A stretch of DNA of 64,000 bases from an uncultured Sulfitobacter sp. (GTDB taxonomy: Bacteria; Pseudomonadota; Alphaproteobacteria; Rhodobacterales; Rhodobacteraceae). Positions within the stretch are counted from its first letter, which is position 1, and each line of letters starts with the position of its first letter. Made by a program: the position numbers and the translations under genes. The DNA lies in the NCBI RefSeq assembly GCF_947500075.1, contig NZ_CANMQS010000002.1:1-64000 (forward strand), given 5' to 3'. Below are positions 1 through 7,551 of the stretch, piece by piece. Below the pieces are notes generated by a model. The model saw only the letters and a program-made list of their open reading frames with translations, was not told the DNA's origin and did not search any database.

Positions 1-651
1 GCAGCCTTGCTGAGAGATGCTGGCTGGTATGTCAACGACAAGCGGGTCGAAAGACTGTGGCGACGAGAGGGGCTGAAAGTGCCAATGAAACAACCGAAGA
101 AAGGGCGGCTCTGGCTGAATGATAGCTCGTGTGTTCGGTTACGGCCTGAGTATCGCAACCATGTCTGGTCTTACGACTTCGTGCATTGCCGGACCGATGA
201 CGGCAGGGCGTTCCGCACGCTGAACATCATCGATGAATACAGCCGAGAATGCTTGGCCATTCGTGTGGATCGTAAGCTCAACTCAGGCAATGTCATCGAC
301 GTCTTGAGTGATCTGTTCATCCTGCGCGGCATCCCTTCATTCATTCGCTCAGACAATGGCCCGGAGTTTGTTGCTCAGGCCGTCCAAGATTGGATCAAGG
401 CCGTTGGCGCGAAGACCGCCTACATCGAACCAGGGTCACCTTGGGAAAACGGATACTGCGAAAGCTTCAACGCAAGGTTCCGGGACGAGTTCCTGAACGG
501 CGAAATCTTCTACAGCCTGCCCGAGGCACAAATCCTGATTGAGGAATGGAGAAAACACTACAACACGAAACGACCACATAGTGCTCTGGGATACCGCCCA
601 CCGGCCCCAGAAACCATTGTCCAGATGGACCAAAGGCCGATCATGCACTAA
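1..651 (+). CDS. IS3-family transposase OrfB, 5'-truncated by window edge
   Basis: This is the C-terminal two thirds of an IS3-family OrfB with an rve-type integrase core. The DDE triad is visible: the Asp in WSYDFV, the Asp in RSDNGPEF, and the Glu in [10 protein letters not shown]. The usual C-terminal signature follows ([16 protein letters not shown]). The frame is open from base 1 (Ala-Ala-Leu-Leu-Arg-Asp), so the apparent start codon at 7 is an artefact and the real start, probably through OrfA-OrfB frameshifting, lies upstream. No frameshift or stop is seen in the visible part, so this copy may be active. It sits next to a decayed IS3 copy at the left border of the sox island. Confidence 0.9.
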   Translation, partial: AALLRDAGWYVNDKRVERLWRREGLKVPMKQPKKGRLWLNDSSCVRLRPEYRNHVWSYDFVHCRTDDGRAFRTLNIIDEYSRECLAIRVDRKLNSGNVIDVLSDLFILRGIPSFIRSDNGPEFVAQAVQDWIKAVGAKTAYIEPGSPWENGYCESFNARFRDEFLNGEIFYSLPEAQILIEEWRKHYNTKRPHSALGYRPPAPETIVQMDQRPIMH

Positions 652-685
652 CAATCAAATTGGACCACTCAAGTGGGGCTGATCA
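1..685 (+). mobile_element. IS3-family insertion sequence, right part (left part outside window)
   Basis: The transposase gene reaches the left window edge in an open frame, so the 5' part of the element lies outside. About 30 bases beyond the transposase stop there is a plausible terminal segment, whose reverse complement starts TGATCAGCCCC, an IS3-like TG terminus. The left inverted repeat is not visible, so the right boundary near 685 is inferred only. Confidence 0.6.
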
Positions 686-966
686 GCGTTTGCTGCTCAT
701 TCACACTGTGAAGCATGCGCTGTTGGAAGACCCGTCTGGTGAATTTGAGTGTGGCGGAAGAAAACGCCGAAATTAACCGAAGAGGACGTCGAAGGGCTGA
801 ATGCTCAAGTTGGGGCAATGGTTTTTTGGCCAGACACCGCAAACCCAATAGCATGAATTGAGAGGTTGCACGATCAAGCTAGGCACTACCAACCTGTCGA
901 ACATCAAGAAGTGCAAGCTGCTGTCGAACTCAAATAGACAGTTCTACTATCACCTCGAGAACGAGG
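686..966. other. Intergenic debris between two IS elements
   Basis: No convincing gene is seen here. A stretch near 870-966 reads open on the plus strand (containing NLSNIKKCKLL) up to the left inverted repeat of the next element, and may be the tail of a gene broken by insertion. I do not recognise the family. Confidence 0.3.
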
Positions 967-993
967 TGAACCGCGCCGGGTTTGCCGGAGGCT
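967..993 (+). repeat. Left terminal inverted repeat of decayed IS3 element
   Basis: This 27-bp end reads inward TGAA-C-CGC-G-CCGGG..., and pairs with 1781-1807, differing at positions 5 and 9. The 18-bp core (976-993 and 1781-1798) is identical in both ends. Confidence 0.85.
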
Positions 994-1005
994 GATTTTT
1001 TCTAG

Positions 1006-1390
1006 TTACGCTGCCATGTCTGATGTTTCCAGAGCAGCGTAGAAGTTCGCCTCTGCTTCGGCTGGTGGGATACTTCCGATAGGCTCAAGCAGACGACGGT
1101 TATTGAACCAATCGAGCCATTCGAGGGTTGCATATTCCACAGCATCGAAGCTGCGCCATAGGCCACGTCGGTGAATGACCTCGGTCTTGAACAAGCCATT
1201 GATCGTCTCGGCCAGAGCGTTGTCGTAACTGTCCCTCACGCTGCCGACAGACGGTTCGATCCCAGCTTCCGCCAGTCGTTCTGTGTAGCGAATGGACAGG
1301 TATTGCGACCCGCGATTGGAGTGATGTGTCAGGCCTGACCCAGGTTGGCGTTGATGTACCTACCGCCTGTTCCAAAGCAAATCTGCCGGG
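1006..1390 (-). pseudogene. IS3 transposase OrfB remnant (C-terminal end only)
   Basis: The minus strand encodes the OrfB C-terminus: HHSNRGSQYLSIRYTERLAE, then the region with SYDNALAETING, then FNNRRLLEPIG and PPAEAEANFYAALE, which is the usual end of this IS3 subgroup. Upstream, near 1340-1390, the frame shifts (FALEQAV is in another frame), and the first two Asp residues of the DDE core are absent. OrfB is therefore both deleted and frameshifted, and cannot be functional. Confidence 0.88.
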
Positions 1391-1419
1391 AGGGGCCTTC
1401 GATGGGCGGTCGAGCTCCG

Positions 1420-1754
1420 TTACGCTGCGCGGCAGTCGCCGCTTGCGGCGATGAGAGCGGGGGCAAAATATGCGGACGCTTTGCGCAGGATCTCGTTGGC
1501 CTGTCTCAACTCGCGCACTTCGCGTTCCAGGCCTTCATCTTCTCGGCTTGTTCGGTGCTGATGCCGCCGCGCTCACCCCGATCCACTTCGACCTTCTTGA
1601 CCTATTCATTTAGCGTTTGCGGCGCGCAGCCAATCTTCGATGAAATCGATACAATCGCCGCCCAACGGCTTTCATGCTGCCACGCGCCATCCAAAACCAT
1701 CCGTACGGCACGTTCGCGCACTTCTGGTGAAGATTTGTTCGTTGTCTTGCTCAT
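1420..1754 (-). pseudogene. IS3 transposase OrfA remnant, stop and frameshift
   Basis: From ATG at 1754 the minus strand encodes an IS3 OrfA helix-turn-helix protein ([20 protein letters not shown]). It has an in-frame TAG at 1602-1604 where the family normally has Trp (TLNE-W-VKK). A one-base deletion near 1530 then breaks the leucine-zipper segment; LEREVRELRQANEILRKAS continues in the next frame. The expected OrfA end (ELDRPSK) is out of frame and joins directly to the deleted OrfB. Confidence 0.85.
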
Positions 1755-1780
1755 GATGCTCCATCCTACTCATGAGTTGG

Positions 1781-1807
1781 AGCCTCCGGCAAACCCGGTG
1801 CGATTCA
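1781..1807 (-). repeat. Right terminal inverted repeat of decayed IS3 element
   Basis: This is the reverse complement of 967-993 with two mismatches, about 27 bases upstream of the OrfA start, as expected for an IS3 end. Confidence 0.85.
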
Positions 1808-1955
1808 GTCTCGGATTGTGGCCTTTGACCCTGAAGCCCTTTCTTGAGCAGGATCAGCAAATCCGCAGTTCTGTCATCGCGGTACGTCACAACTGGACGG
1901 CACCCATTGCGCACTTATCTGCCATTCGAGGACGTCACCCCCGACAGGGCAGTGC

Positions 1956-3017
1956 CTAGCTGATCCGGCCGAATGGCACACCTTCGATCAACTGCCGCAG
2001 GCCGATCGCTGCGCCGAGGAAGATCGCGCCGAGGACAAGCGGGGCGTTCAGGGTCAGGAGCGAAAAGGCTGAAATGCCCTGTCCGATGGTGCACCCCATG
2101 GCGAGCATTGCACCGGCGCCCATCAGCATCGCGCCCAGAACCTGCCGTTTCAATTCACGCGGGTCTTCGCAGGCTTCCCAGCGGAAATGGCCCTTGATCA
2201 GGCTGCCAGCAAAGGCACCGACCAGAACACCCGAGACGGACCCCACGCCAAAGCTGATCCCGCCGCCGCTTGAGGTCATCAGAAACAGCATGGTCTCTCC
2301 CAGCGGAGCAGTGAAAGTGTGGCTGTTGACCGGAAAGGCGCTGAAGCCGGTGTCCGCGACCCATTGGGTGCCGGCCCAGCCGCTGGCAATCGCCAGCCCG
2401 ATCAGCACGCCCCAGAGGATGGATTTGGGGTGGGAGAGGAAGGATCTGGACAAAAGCGCCGCTCCGGTGATCAACGCGCAGATCAAAAGACCCCAGAGCG
2501 AGACGGAGATGCCCGTCAGCCCGCTCAACACCTCGGGGTAGCTGCGCGGTTCAATCGGGACCTCCGCCAGTGCCAGCGCGGACAGGCGCAGGGCCGCCAG
2601 CGGACCGGAGAGCACGCAATAAGCGCTGAGGCCCATCACCACCACCACCACGAATGACCTCAGATCGCCGCCGCCAAAGCGCGCCAGCGCGCCAAAGCCG
2701 CAATTGCCTGCCAGCGCCATGCCATAGCCGAACAACAACCCGCCCAGCACCGCAACCGCCGGGGACCAGGTGGCCTGATGATAAATGCTCTGCCCCGGAT
2801 CAAGCCATCCGAATGCCACCAGAGCATAGGTGGCCAGTCCCGCCACGCCGATGGCCAGCGCCCACATCCGCAGGCGCGTGTCGTTGCCCTGATAGAGAAA
2901 ATCCTCAATCGCACCCAGCGTGCAAAACCGCCCCAGCCGCGCGGCAAGGCCCAGCACAATGCCTCCTGCCGCGCCAATCAGCGCAAGCATCATTGCGTCA
3001 GAAATCTCGAATCCCAT
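1956..3017 (-). CDS. soxT: YeeE/YedE-family sulfur transporter, SoxT-type
   Basis: This is an integral membrane protein of 353 residues with about nine hydrophobic segments. It carries the three Cys motifs of the YeeE/YedE (TsuA/PmpA) family: RFCTLGAIEDF near residue 32, GNCGFGALARF near 105, and GCTIGQGISAF near 310. In thiosulfate transporters of this family the conserved cysteines relay the substrate through the pore. It is the last gene of a minus-strand soxS-soxR-soxT run, 39 bases after soxR. The same soxT-soxR-soxS order is known from Pseudaminobacter. The likely role is import of thiosulfate or another sulfur species that signals to SoxR; the exact substrate is inferred. Confidence 0.88.
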   Translation of the reverse strand: MGFEISDAMMLALIGAAGGIVLGLAARLGRFCTLGAIEDFLYQGNDTRLRMWALAIGVAGLATYALVAFGWLDPGQSIYHQATWSPAVAVLGGLLFGYGMALAGNCGFGALARFGGGDLRSFVVVVVMGLSAYCVLSGPLAALRLSALALAEVPIEPRSYPEVLSGLTGISVSLWGLLICALITGAALLSRSFLSHPKSILWGVLIGLAIASGWAGTQWVADTGFSAFPVNSHTFTAPLGETMLFLMTSSGGGISFGVGSVSGVLVGAFAGSLIKGHFRWEACEDPRELKRQVLGAMLMGAGAMLAMGCTIGQGISAFSLLTLNAPLVLGAIFLGAAIGLRQLIEGVPFGRIS

Positions 3018-3056
3018 GCGGTCCCCTCCCGATTGTCTACGGGCGTGGCAAGCGCG

Positions 3057-3413
3057 TCAGTTGTTCTTGCAGAACAGGTCGTAGACGAGGTCGAGTATCT
3101 TGATCGCGCGTTCGTCTGTCAAACTATAGTAAATCGCCTTGCCTTCGCGGCGGGGGGAGACCAGCCCCTCCACCCGCAGACGCGACAATTGCTGGGACAC
3201 GGCGGCCTGTCGGGCGGACAGCAGTTCTTCAAGCTCGGTCACGGATTTTTCGCCGGTGGCCAGATGGCACAGGATCATCAACCGTCCCTCATGGCTGATC
3301 GCCTTGAGGAAGTTGGAGGCATCGCAGGCGTTCTCCATCATCCGATCAATCTCAAGATCGGTCATGTCAGGTCGAATGGTAGGAAGTGACATTTCGCGGG
3401 TTTCGTCCAACAT
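3057..3413 (-). CDS. soxR: SoxR, ArsR-family persulfide-type repressor of sox genes
   Basis: This is a 118-residue winged-helix ArsR-family protein. The DNA-recognition region is SARQAAVSQQLSRLRVEGLV, followed by the wing REGKAIYYSL. Cys49 (in LMILCHL) and Cys115 (in LFCKNN) are 66 residues apart, the same spacing as the tetrasulfide-forming Cys41/Cys107 pair of Rhodobacter SqrR. Cys30 is additional. Family knowledge says such proteins repress sox genes until the cysteines are bridged by sulfane sulfur. A second in-frame Met at residue 8 (MSLPTIR) is an alternative start. The gene lies between soxS and soxT. Confidence 0.93.
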   Translation of the reverse strand: MLDETREMSLPTIRPDMTDLEIDRMMENACDASNFLKAISHEGRLMILCHLATGEKSVTELEELLSARQAAVSQQLSRLRVEGLVSPRREGKAIYYSLTDERAIKILDLVYDLFCKNN

Positions 3414-3497
3414 TTTCGGGCCCTCTTACGCGCTATTGCATCTCAAAGCAATTTGTCAGCCTGCCGCAGATCAACCGCATCCACCGCGCCTGGCGGG

Positions 3498-3848
3498 TCA
3501 CTCTGCCCCTGCTGCGCGTTCATTTAGGAGCTTGTTGAGCAAAAACCAGAAGAATTCGTCACCCGCATAGCCTTCGATCCGAGACAGTTCCTGCCCATCT
3601 TCCACCAGCACGAAGGTCGGGGTGAACACCGGCCGGGAGGCAAAGGTGATGTCATCCGGCAGGTCCCGCAGGTCCACCCGGCGCAGTGGCGCCTCTTTGC
3701 CCTCATCCGTCTTGGGGTAGATATGGCCGATTTCGGCGTTCCACCGCGCGCACCAGTGGCAGCCGTCCTGTTCGACCATCACCAGCTCTGCCGCATAGGC
3801 AGGCAGGGCCAGGATTGCGGCCAGCAGGGACGGCAGGAGCATTCTCAT
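3498..3848 (-). CDS. soxS: SoxS, periplasmic thioredoxin
   Basis: This is a 116-residue protein with a Sec signal peptide (cut after AYA, near residue 19) and a thioredoxin-fold CHWC active site at residues 30-33. In Paracoccus, SoxS is a periplasmic thiol-disulfide reductase that reactivates the SoxYZ sulfur carrier. It is the first gene of the leftward soxSRT run and is divergent from soxV, with 78 bases between the two starts containing a candidate SoxR site. The cis-Pro region FTPTFVLVEDG is present. Confidence 0.92.
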   Translation of the reverse strand: MRMLLPSLLAAILALPAYAAELVMVEQDGCHWCARWNAEIGHIYPKTDEGKEAPLRRVDLRDLPDDITFASRPVFTPTFVLVEDGQELSRIEGYAGDEFFWFLLNKLLNERAAGAE

Positions 3849-3876
3849 CGCATTTCCGATTTGACGGGTTCAGTAA

Positions 3877-3898
3877 ACATATAATATCTTGAATATGT
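3877..3898. promoter_or_regulatory. Inverted repeat in soxS-soxV divergent region (candidate SoxR site)
   Basis: ACATAT at 3877-3882 and ATATGT at 3893-3898 form a perfect six-base dyad separated by ten AT-rich bases, and contain one GAAT half-site (3891-3894). In Paracoccus-type clusters SoxR binds the soxS-soxV intergenic region. The match to the ATTC-N8-GAAT form is only partial on the left side. Confidence 0.5.
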
Positions 3899-3926
3899 AA
3901 TTTGACAAGCGCTGGAGCCGGTATCG

Positions 3927-4664
3927 ATGTTTGATGTCACGTTTTTTGGCGCGTTTGCGGGCGGTCTGATCGTCTTTTTCTCGCCCTGTGTGTTGCCGAT
4001 TGTGCCCTTCTACCTCAGCTATATGGCGGGTGCTTCGATGTCTGAGATCAGTGCGGAAGGGGCCCTGGCGCCGGGTGTGCGCAGGCGGGCATTTCTGGCG
4101 TCGGTGATGTTTTCGCTGGGGATCATCACGGTGTTTGTCCTGCTGGGGGCGGCGGCCTACGGTTTGAGCCAGACCTTCCGCAGTGCCCAGACGGAGTTCC
4201 GCATTGTCGCGGCACTGATCGTGCTGGTCATGGGGCTGCATTTTCTGGGGGTGTTGCGGATCGGGTTCCTGAACCGGGTCTTTCAGATGGACGCCGGAGA
4301 GACGCAGAACATGTCGGTGCTGGGGGCCTATGTGGTGGGCTTTGCCTTTGCCGCGGGCTGGACGCCGTGCGTGGGCGGGGTGCTGACGGCGGTGGTCTTC
4401 ACCGCCAGCACGGAGGCCACGGCGGCACGGGGCCTGATCCTGCTGCTGGTCTTTGGCGTGGCGATGACCGCGCCGTTTGTGGTGGCATCGCTGTTCATCG
4501 GCCCCTTTTTGAAGTTCGTCAGCCGGTTTCGCCGCCATTTGCCCAAGGTCGAAAAGGCGATGGGCCTGCTGATGATCCTCTTCGCGGTGCTCATCGCCAC
4601 GGACAGCGTCAACTACATCGCGCAGTGGATGCTGGAAACCTTTCCTGTTTTTCAAGAAATCTAA
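3927..4664 (+). CDS. soxV: SoxV, CcdA-family thiol-electron transporter
   Basis: This is a 245-residue membrane protein of the DsbD-transmembrane/CcdA family with about six membrane segments. It has the two redox-active Cys regions, SPCVLPIVPFYLSYMAG near residue 25 and AAGWTPCVGGVLTAVVF near residue 150. It moves reducing equivalents from cytoplasmic thioredoxin across the membrane to periplasmic SoxW/SoxS, which keep the Sox carrier active. It starts the long rightward soxV-F series, opposite soxS. A TTGACA-like element lies just upstream at 3902. Confidence 0.94.
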   Translation: MFDVTFFGAFAGGLIVFFSPCVLPIVPFYLSYMAGASMSEISAEGALAPGVRRRAFLASVMFSLGIITVFVLLGAAAYGLSQTFRSAQTEFRIVAALIVLVMGLHFLGVLRIGFLNRVFQMDAGETQNMSVLGAYVVGFAFAAGWTPCVGGVLTAVVFTASTEATAARGLILLLVFGVAMTAPFVVASLFIGPFLKFVSRFRRHLPKVEKAMGLLMILFAVLIATDSVNYIAQWMLETFPVFQEI

Positions 4665-4675
4665 GGAGGCGCACA

Positions 4676-5248
4676 ATGAAACGACTGTTGATGGTGATCT
4701 GTCTGCTGGCGATGCCTGCATTTGCGGCGGAGTTGGGAGACGACGGGCTGCATAAAACCGACTGGATGCGCGATACCTTCAAGGACCTGCGCGAGGATCT
4801 GGAGGAGGCAAATGCCGAAGGGAAACGACTGGCCCTGATGGTGGAGCAGCGCGGCTGCATCTATTGCACCAAGATGCACGAGGAGGTCTTTCCGCGCGAA
4901 GACGTGGCCAGCTACATTCGCGACAATTTCTTTGTGGTGCAGATCAATCTGCACGGTGACACCGAAGTCACGGATTTCGACGGTGAGGTCCTGACCGAGA
5001 AACAGGCGGCGCGGAAGTGGGGGCTGCTGTTCACCCCGTCGATCCTGTTCCTGCCCCAGACCGTGGAGGAGGGCGCCACAGCGCAAAGCGCTGCGGTGGC
5101 CCTGATGCCCGGTGCCTTTGGGCCGGGGACCACGTTGGACATGTTCACCTGGGTGAGCGAAGAGCGCTATGCGCTTGAAACAGAAGAAGATTTCCAGCGC
5201 TACCACGCAAGGCGCATTCAAGAGCGTGCAGACGGTTCATTCGATTGA
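4676..5248 (+). CDS. soxW: SoxW, periplasmic thioredoxin
   Basis: This 190-residue protein has an N-terminal signal peptide ending in AFA (residues 1-18) and a thioredoxin-like CIYC motif at residues 61-64. It is the usual partner of SoxV, receiving electrons from it. The ATG at 4676 is chosen because a strong Shine-Dalgarno sequence (AAGGAGG) lies just ahead and the signal peptide starts there; a longer upstream frame is a shadow of soxV. It starts 11 bases after soxV. Family homologs are called thioredoxin SoxW or thioredoxin-fold DUF255-like proteins. Confidence 0.93.
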   Translation: MKRLLMVICLLAMPAFAAELGDDGLHKTDWMRDTFKDLREDLEEANAEGKRLALMVEQRGCIYCTKMHEEVFPREDVASYIRDNFFVVQINLHGDTEVTDFDGEVLTEKQAARKWGLLFTPSILFLPQTVEEGATAQSAAVALMPGAFGPGTTLDMFTWVSEERYALETEEDFQRYHARRIQERADGSFD

Positions 5249-5253
5249 GGTCA

Positions 5254-5281
5254 GATCAAATTCAAATATCCGAATTTGATC
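5254..5281. promoter_or_regulatory. Perfect inverted repeat before soxX, SoxR/SqrR-type operator
   Basis: GATCAAATTC at 5254-5263 and GAATTTGATC at 5272-5281 form a perfect 10-bp dyad with an eight-base spacer. This contains ATTC-N8-GAAT exactly, the form reported for the related repressor SqrR. It sits in the soxW-soxX gap, the second known SoxR-binding region of sox clusters. A promoter for soxXYZA... is therefore expected in 5254-5344. Confidence 0.8.
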
Positions 5282-5344
5282 TTGCTCAATTCCGATTCTG
5301 TGCCCTATGGTATGCGAAATAATGAATGTGTTTTGGGAGGACGC

Positions 5345-5818
5345 ATGAAACGCTCATATCTCGCAATACTGGCTTTGGTTGCCGCACCGCTTGCGGTCTC
5401 GGCAGGGGAGATCACGCCGACGCAGGTTTCCTTCAGTGACGGATCCGTCGAGGCATCCCTGACCGGCGTGCCGGGCGATCCGGCCATGGGCCGGGAGATC
5501 GTCGGGAACAAGTCGCTGGGCAACTGCGTCGCCTGCCACGAAGTCACCGATCTGGCCGATGTGCCGTTCCACGGAGAAATCGGACCGATGCTGGACGGGG
5601 CCGGGGACCGCTGGACCGAGGCAGAACTGCGCGGCATCGTCGCCAACGCCAAGATGATGTTCGAGGACAGCCTGATGCCGTCTTTCTACAAGACCGAAGG
5701 TTTCATCCGGCCCGGCAATGCCTACACCGGCAAAGCGGCAGACGACACGTTTGGCCCGCTGCTGAACGCGCAACAAATCGAAGATGTCGTGGCCTACCTC
5801 GTCACGCTCAAGGACTAA
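5345..5818 (+). CDS. soxX: SoxX, monoheme cytochrome c subunit of SoxXA
   Basis: This is a 157-residue periplasmic c-type cytochrome. It has a signal peptide to about residue 20 and a single heme motif CVACH (Cys61, Cys64, His65); a Met in DSLMPSFYK is the likely second axial ligand. SoxX pairs with SoxA and accepts electrons when thiosulfate is oxidatively joined to the SoxYZ cysteine. The start at 5345 is preceded by GGGAGG and begins the signal peptide, so the 23-codon upstream extension is rejected. It is preceded by the operator-like dyad at 5254-5281. Confidence 0.96.
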   Translation: MKRSYLAILALVAAPLAVSAGEITPTQVSFSDGSVEASLTGVPGDPAMGREIVGNKSLGNCVACHEVTDLADVPFHGEIGPMLDGAGDRWTEAELRGIVANAKMMFEDSLMPSFYKTEGFIRPGNAYTGKAADDTFGPLLNAQQIEDVVAYLVTLKD

Positions 5819-5849
5819 CGCCCCTCGGGGGATCAATCTGGAGGTTCAG

Positions 5850-6266
5850 ATGGAACTGACAAGACGTAATGCAATGATTGCAGGGGCTGGCGCGCTGTTC
5901 GTGGCCGGATTGCCCATCCGGGTGTCTGCGGCGGGCGAAGATGCGATTGCCGCCTTCACGGGCGGTGCCGATGTCGGCGCAGGGGACATCACCCTGACCG
6001 CGCCCGAGATCGCGGAGAACGGCAACACCGTGCCCATCGAAGTCGCGTCCGAGACCGCAGCGGAGATCATGGTGCTGGCGCTTGGCAATCCGACACCGGC
6101 GGTGGCAACCTTCAAGTTCGGCCCCCTCTCAGGGTCACGCGCGGCGTCTACACGCATCCGCCTTGCGGGCACGCAGGACGTGATTGCAATCGCCAAGCTG
6201 GATGACGGGTCGTTCGTGCAAGCGTCCTCGACCGTCAAGGTAACAATCGGCGGCTGCGGCGGCTAA
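5850..6266 (+). CDS. soxY: SoxY, sulfur-carrier subunit of SoxYZ
   Basis: This 138-residue protein has a twin-arginine-type signal (LTRRNAMIAGAG) and ends in GGCGG. The Cys at residue 136 is the swinging-arm cysteine that carries all pathway intermediates. SoxY has no cofactor, so its Tat signal also exports cofactorless SoxZ as a complex. The start follows a GGAGG Shine-Dalgarno at 5839-5844. soxZ follows after 16 bases. Confidence 0.97.
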   Translation: MELTRRNAMIAGAGALFVAGLPIRVSAAGEDAIAAFTGGADVGAGDITLTAPEIAENGNTVPIEVASETAAEIMVLALGNPTPAVATFKFGPLSGSRAASTRIRLAGTQDVIAIAKLDDGSFVQASSTVKVTIGGCGG

Positions 6267-6282
6267 TCAGGAGATTTGAGAC

Positions 6283-6612
6283 ATGGCAAAAGGTGTAAAA
6301 CCCCGCGTTAAAGTGCCCAAGACGGCAGCAGCCGGTGACACGATCACCATCAAGACGCTGATCAGCCACAAGATGGAATCCGGGCAGCGCAAGGACGATG
6401 ATGGCAACGTGATCCCACGGTCGATCATCAACCGCTTCACCTGCGATTTTAATGGCGAGAACGTCATTGATGTAACGCTGGAGCCGGCGATTTCGACAAA
6501 CCCTTACTTCGAGTTCGAGGCAAAAGTGCCCGAAGCGGGGGAATTCAAGTTCACCTGGTATGACGATGACGGGTCGGTCTACGACACCGCCAAGAAAATC
6601 GCGATCGGGTAA
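6283..6612 (+). CDS. soxZ: SoxZ, partner subunit of the SoxYZ sulfur carrier
   Basis: This 109-residue protein has the immunoglobulin-like fold typical of SoxZ (KPRVKVPKTAAAGD at the N-terminus, then TLISHKMESGQRKD, then FTCDFNGENV). It has no signal peptide, as expected, because SoxZ is co-exported with SoxY. It binds SoxY and presents the carrier tail to SoxXA, SoxB and SoxCD. The full usual length is present, and AGGAG lies ahead of the ATG. Confidence 0.97.
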   Translation: MAKGVKPRVKVPKTAAAGDTITIKTLISHKMESGQRKDDDGNVIPRSIINRFTCDFNGENVIDVTLEPAISTNPYFEFEAKVPEAGEFKFTWYDDDGSVYDTAKKIAIG

Positions 6613-6637
6613 TCGAGACGTCTTGGGAGGGACAAAC

Positions 6638-7483
6638 ATGAAAAAGCTGACAAGCGCTTTGCTGGCCAGTGCAGTGTTCTGCACGCCGTTGATGGCCGAT
6701 CCGGTGGAGGACACGCTGATCCTGAACGAAGAGATCACGATGGTCACCCGCACCGCGGCACCCGCACATGTGTCGGATGTGCTGGATGAAGTGATCTCCG
6801 GCTGGCATTTCCGCGGCACCGAGACCCGCGCCATGCAGGCCGATGATTTCGACAACCCCGGCATGATCTTTGTCGAACAGGCTGAAGAGGTCTGGAACAC
6901 CGCCGACGGGTCCGAAGGCAAGTCATGTTCAAGCTGCCATGAGGGCACCGATTCCATGAAAGGTGTCCGCGCGGTCTATCCCAAGTGGAACGAAGCCGCA
7001 GGCGAAGTGCGCACGCTGGAGATGCAGGTCAACGATTGCCGCGAAAACCGGATGGGTGCGGAGAAGTGGAAATACACCGGCGGCGACATGACCAACATGG
7101 TTGCGCTGATTTCCTCCGTCTCGCGCGGTATGCCGGTGGATGTGGCCATCACCGGGCCTGCGCAATCCATGTGGGAGCAGGGCAAGGAGCTTTACTATAC
7201 CCGCACGGGGCAGTTGGAACTGGCGTGTGCCTCCTGTCACGAGGACAACTACGGCAACATGATCCGCGCCGATCACCTCAGCCAGGGGCAGATCAACGGA
7301 TTCCCGACCTACCGTCTGAAGAACACCAAGCTCAATTCCGTCCACGCGCGTTTCAAAGGCTGTGTGCGCGACACACGGGCAGAGACGTTCAAACCCGGCA
7401 GCCCGGAGTTTGTGGCGCTTGAGCTTTACGTTGCTTCGCGCGGCAATGGTCTGTCCGTTGAAGGGCCGTCCATCCGTAACTGA
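6638..7483 (+). CDS. soxA: SoxA, diheme cytochrome c / L-cysteine S-thiosulfotransferase
   Basis: This is a 281-residue periplasmic protein with a signal peptide ending near PLMA (residue 20). It has two heme motifs, CSSCH at 97-101 and CASCH at 197-201, so it is the diheme form. Cys242 in FKGCVRDTRAE is the conserved active-site heme ligand that becomes a persulfide, and Cys134 in VNDCRENRMG matches the ligand of the N-terminal heme. With SoxX it catalyses attachment of thiosulfate to SoxY. The ATG at 6638 follows TTGGGAGG. A hairpin follows the stop, before soxB. Confidence 0.97.
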   Translation: MKKLTSALLASAVFCTPLMADPVEDTLILNEEITMVTRTAAPAHVSDVLDEVISGWHFRGTETRAMQADDFDNPGMIFVEQAEEVWNTADGSEGKSCSSCHEGTDSMKGVRAVYPKWNEAAGEVRTLEMQVNDCRENRMGAEKWKYTGGDMTNMVALISSVSRGMPVDVAITGPAQSMWEQGKELYYTRTGQLELACASCHEDNYGNMIRADHLSQGQINGFPTYRLKNTKLNSVHARFKGCVRDTRAETFKPGSPEFVALELYVASRGNGLSVEGPSIRN

Positions 7484-7492
7484 CACTTGAGG

Positions 7493-7518
7493 GCCCTGCA
7501 TGTTTGCGCATGTGGGGC
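7493..7518 (+). terminator. Hairpin with U-rich tail between soxA and soxB
   Basis: GCCCTGCATG (7493-7502) pairs with CATGTGGGGC (7509-7518) over ten positions including two G-U pairs, with the loop TTTGCG. A pyrimidine-rich tract TTTCTTCTCTC follows directly. It resembles a weak intrinsic terminator or processing element separating soxXYZA from soxBCDEF messages. Confidence 0.6.
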
Positions 7519-7551
7519 TTTCTTCTCTCAAATACATTCAGGAATACGCAT

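Larger units (their letters stand above)
967..1807 (-). mobile_element. Decayed IS3-family element with readable terminal inverted repeats
   Basis: A 27-bp sequence beginning TGAA and ending GGAGGCT at 967-993 reappears in inverted orientation at 1781-1807 with two mismatches. These are the element ends. Between them, on the minus strand, lie an OrfA remnant and the C-terminal end of OrfB. The element is about 840 bp, so roughly a third of a normal IS3 element (1.2-1.3 kb) has been deleted. The flanking triplets (AGG and GTC) do not match, so no target duplication survives or the flanks have rearranged. Confidence 0.85.

Noticed and set aside
1808..1955. Small open frame beside the decayed IS element
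   Set aside because: The 80-codon minus-strand frame reads out of unrelated sequence into the IS remnant in a different frame from OrfA; no domain or ribosome site is visible.
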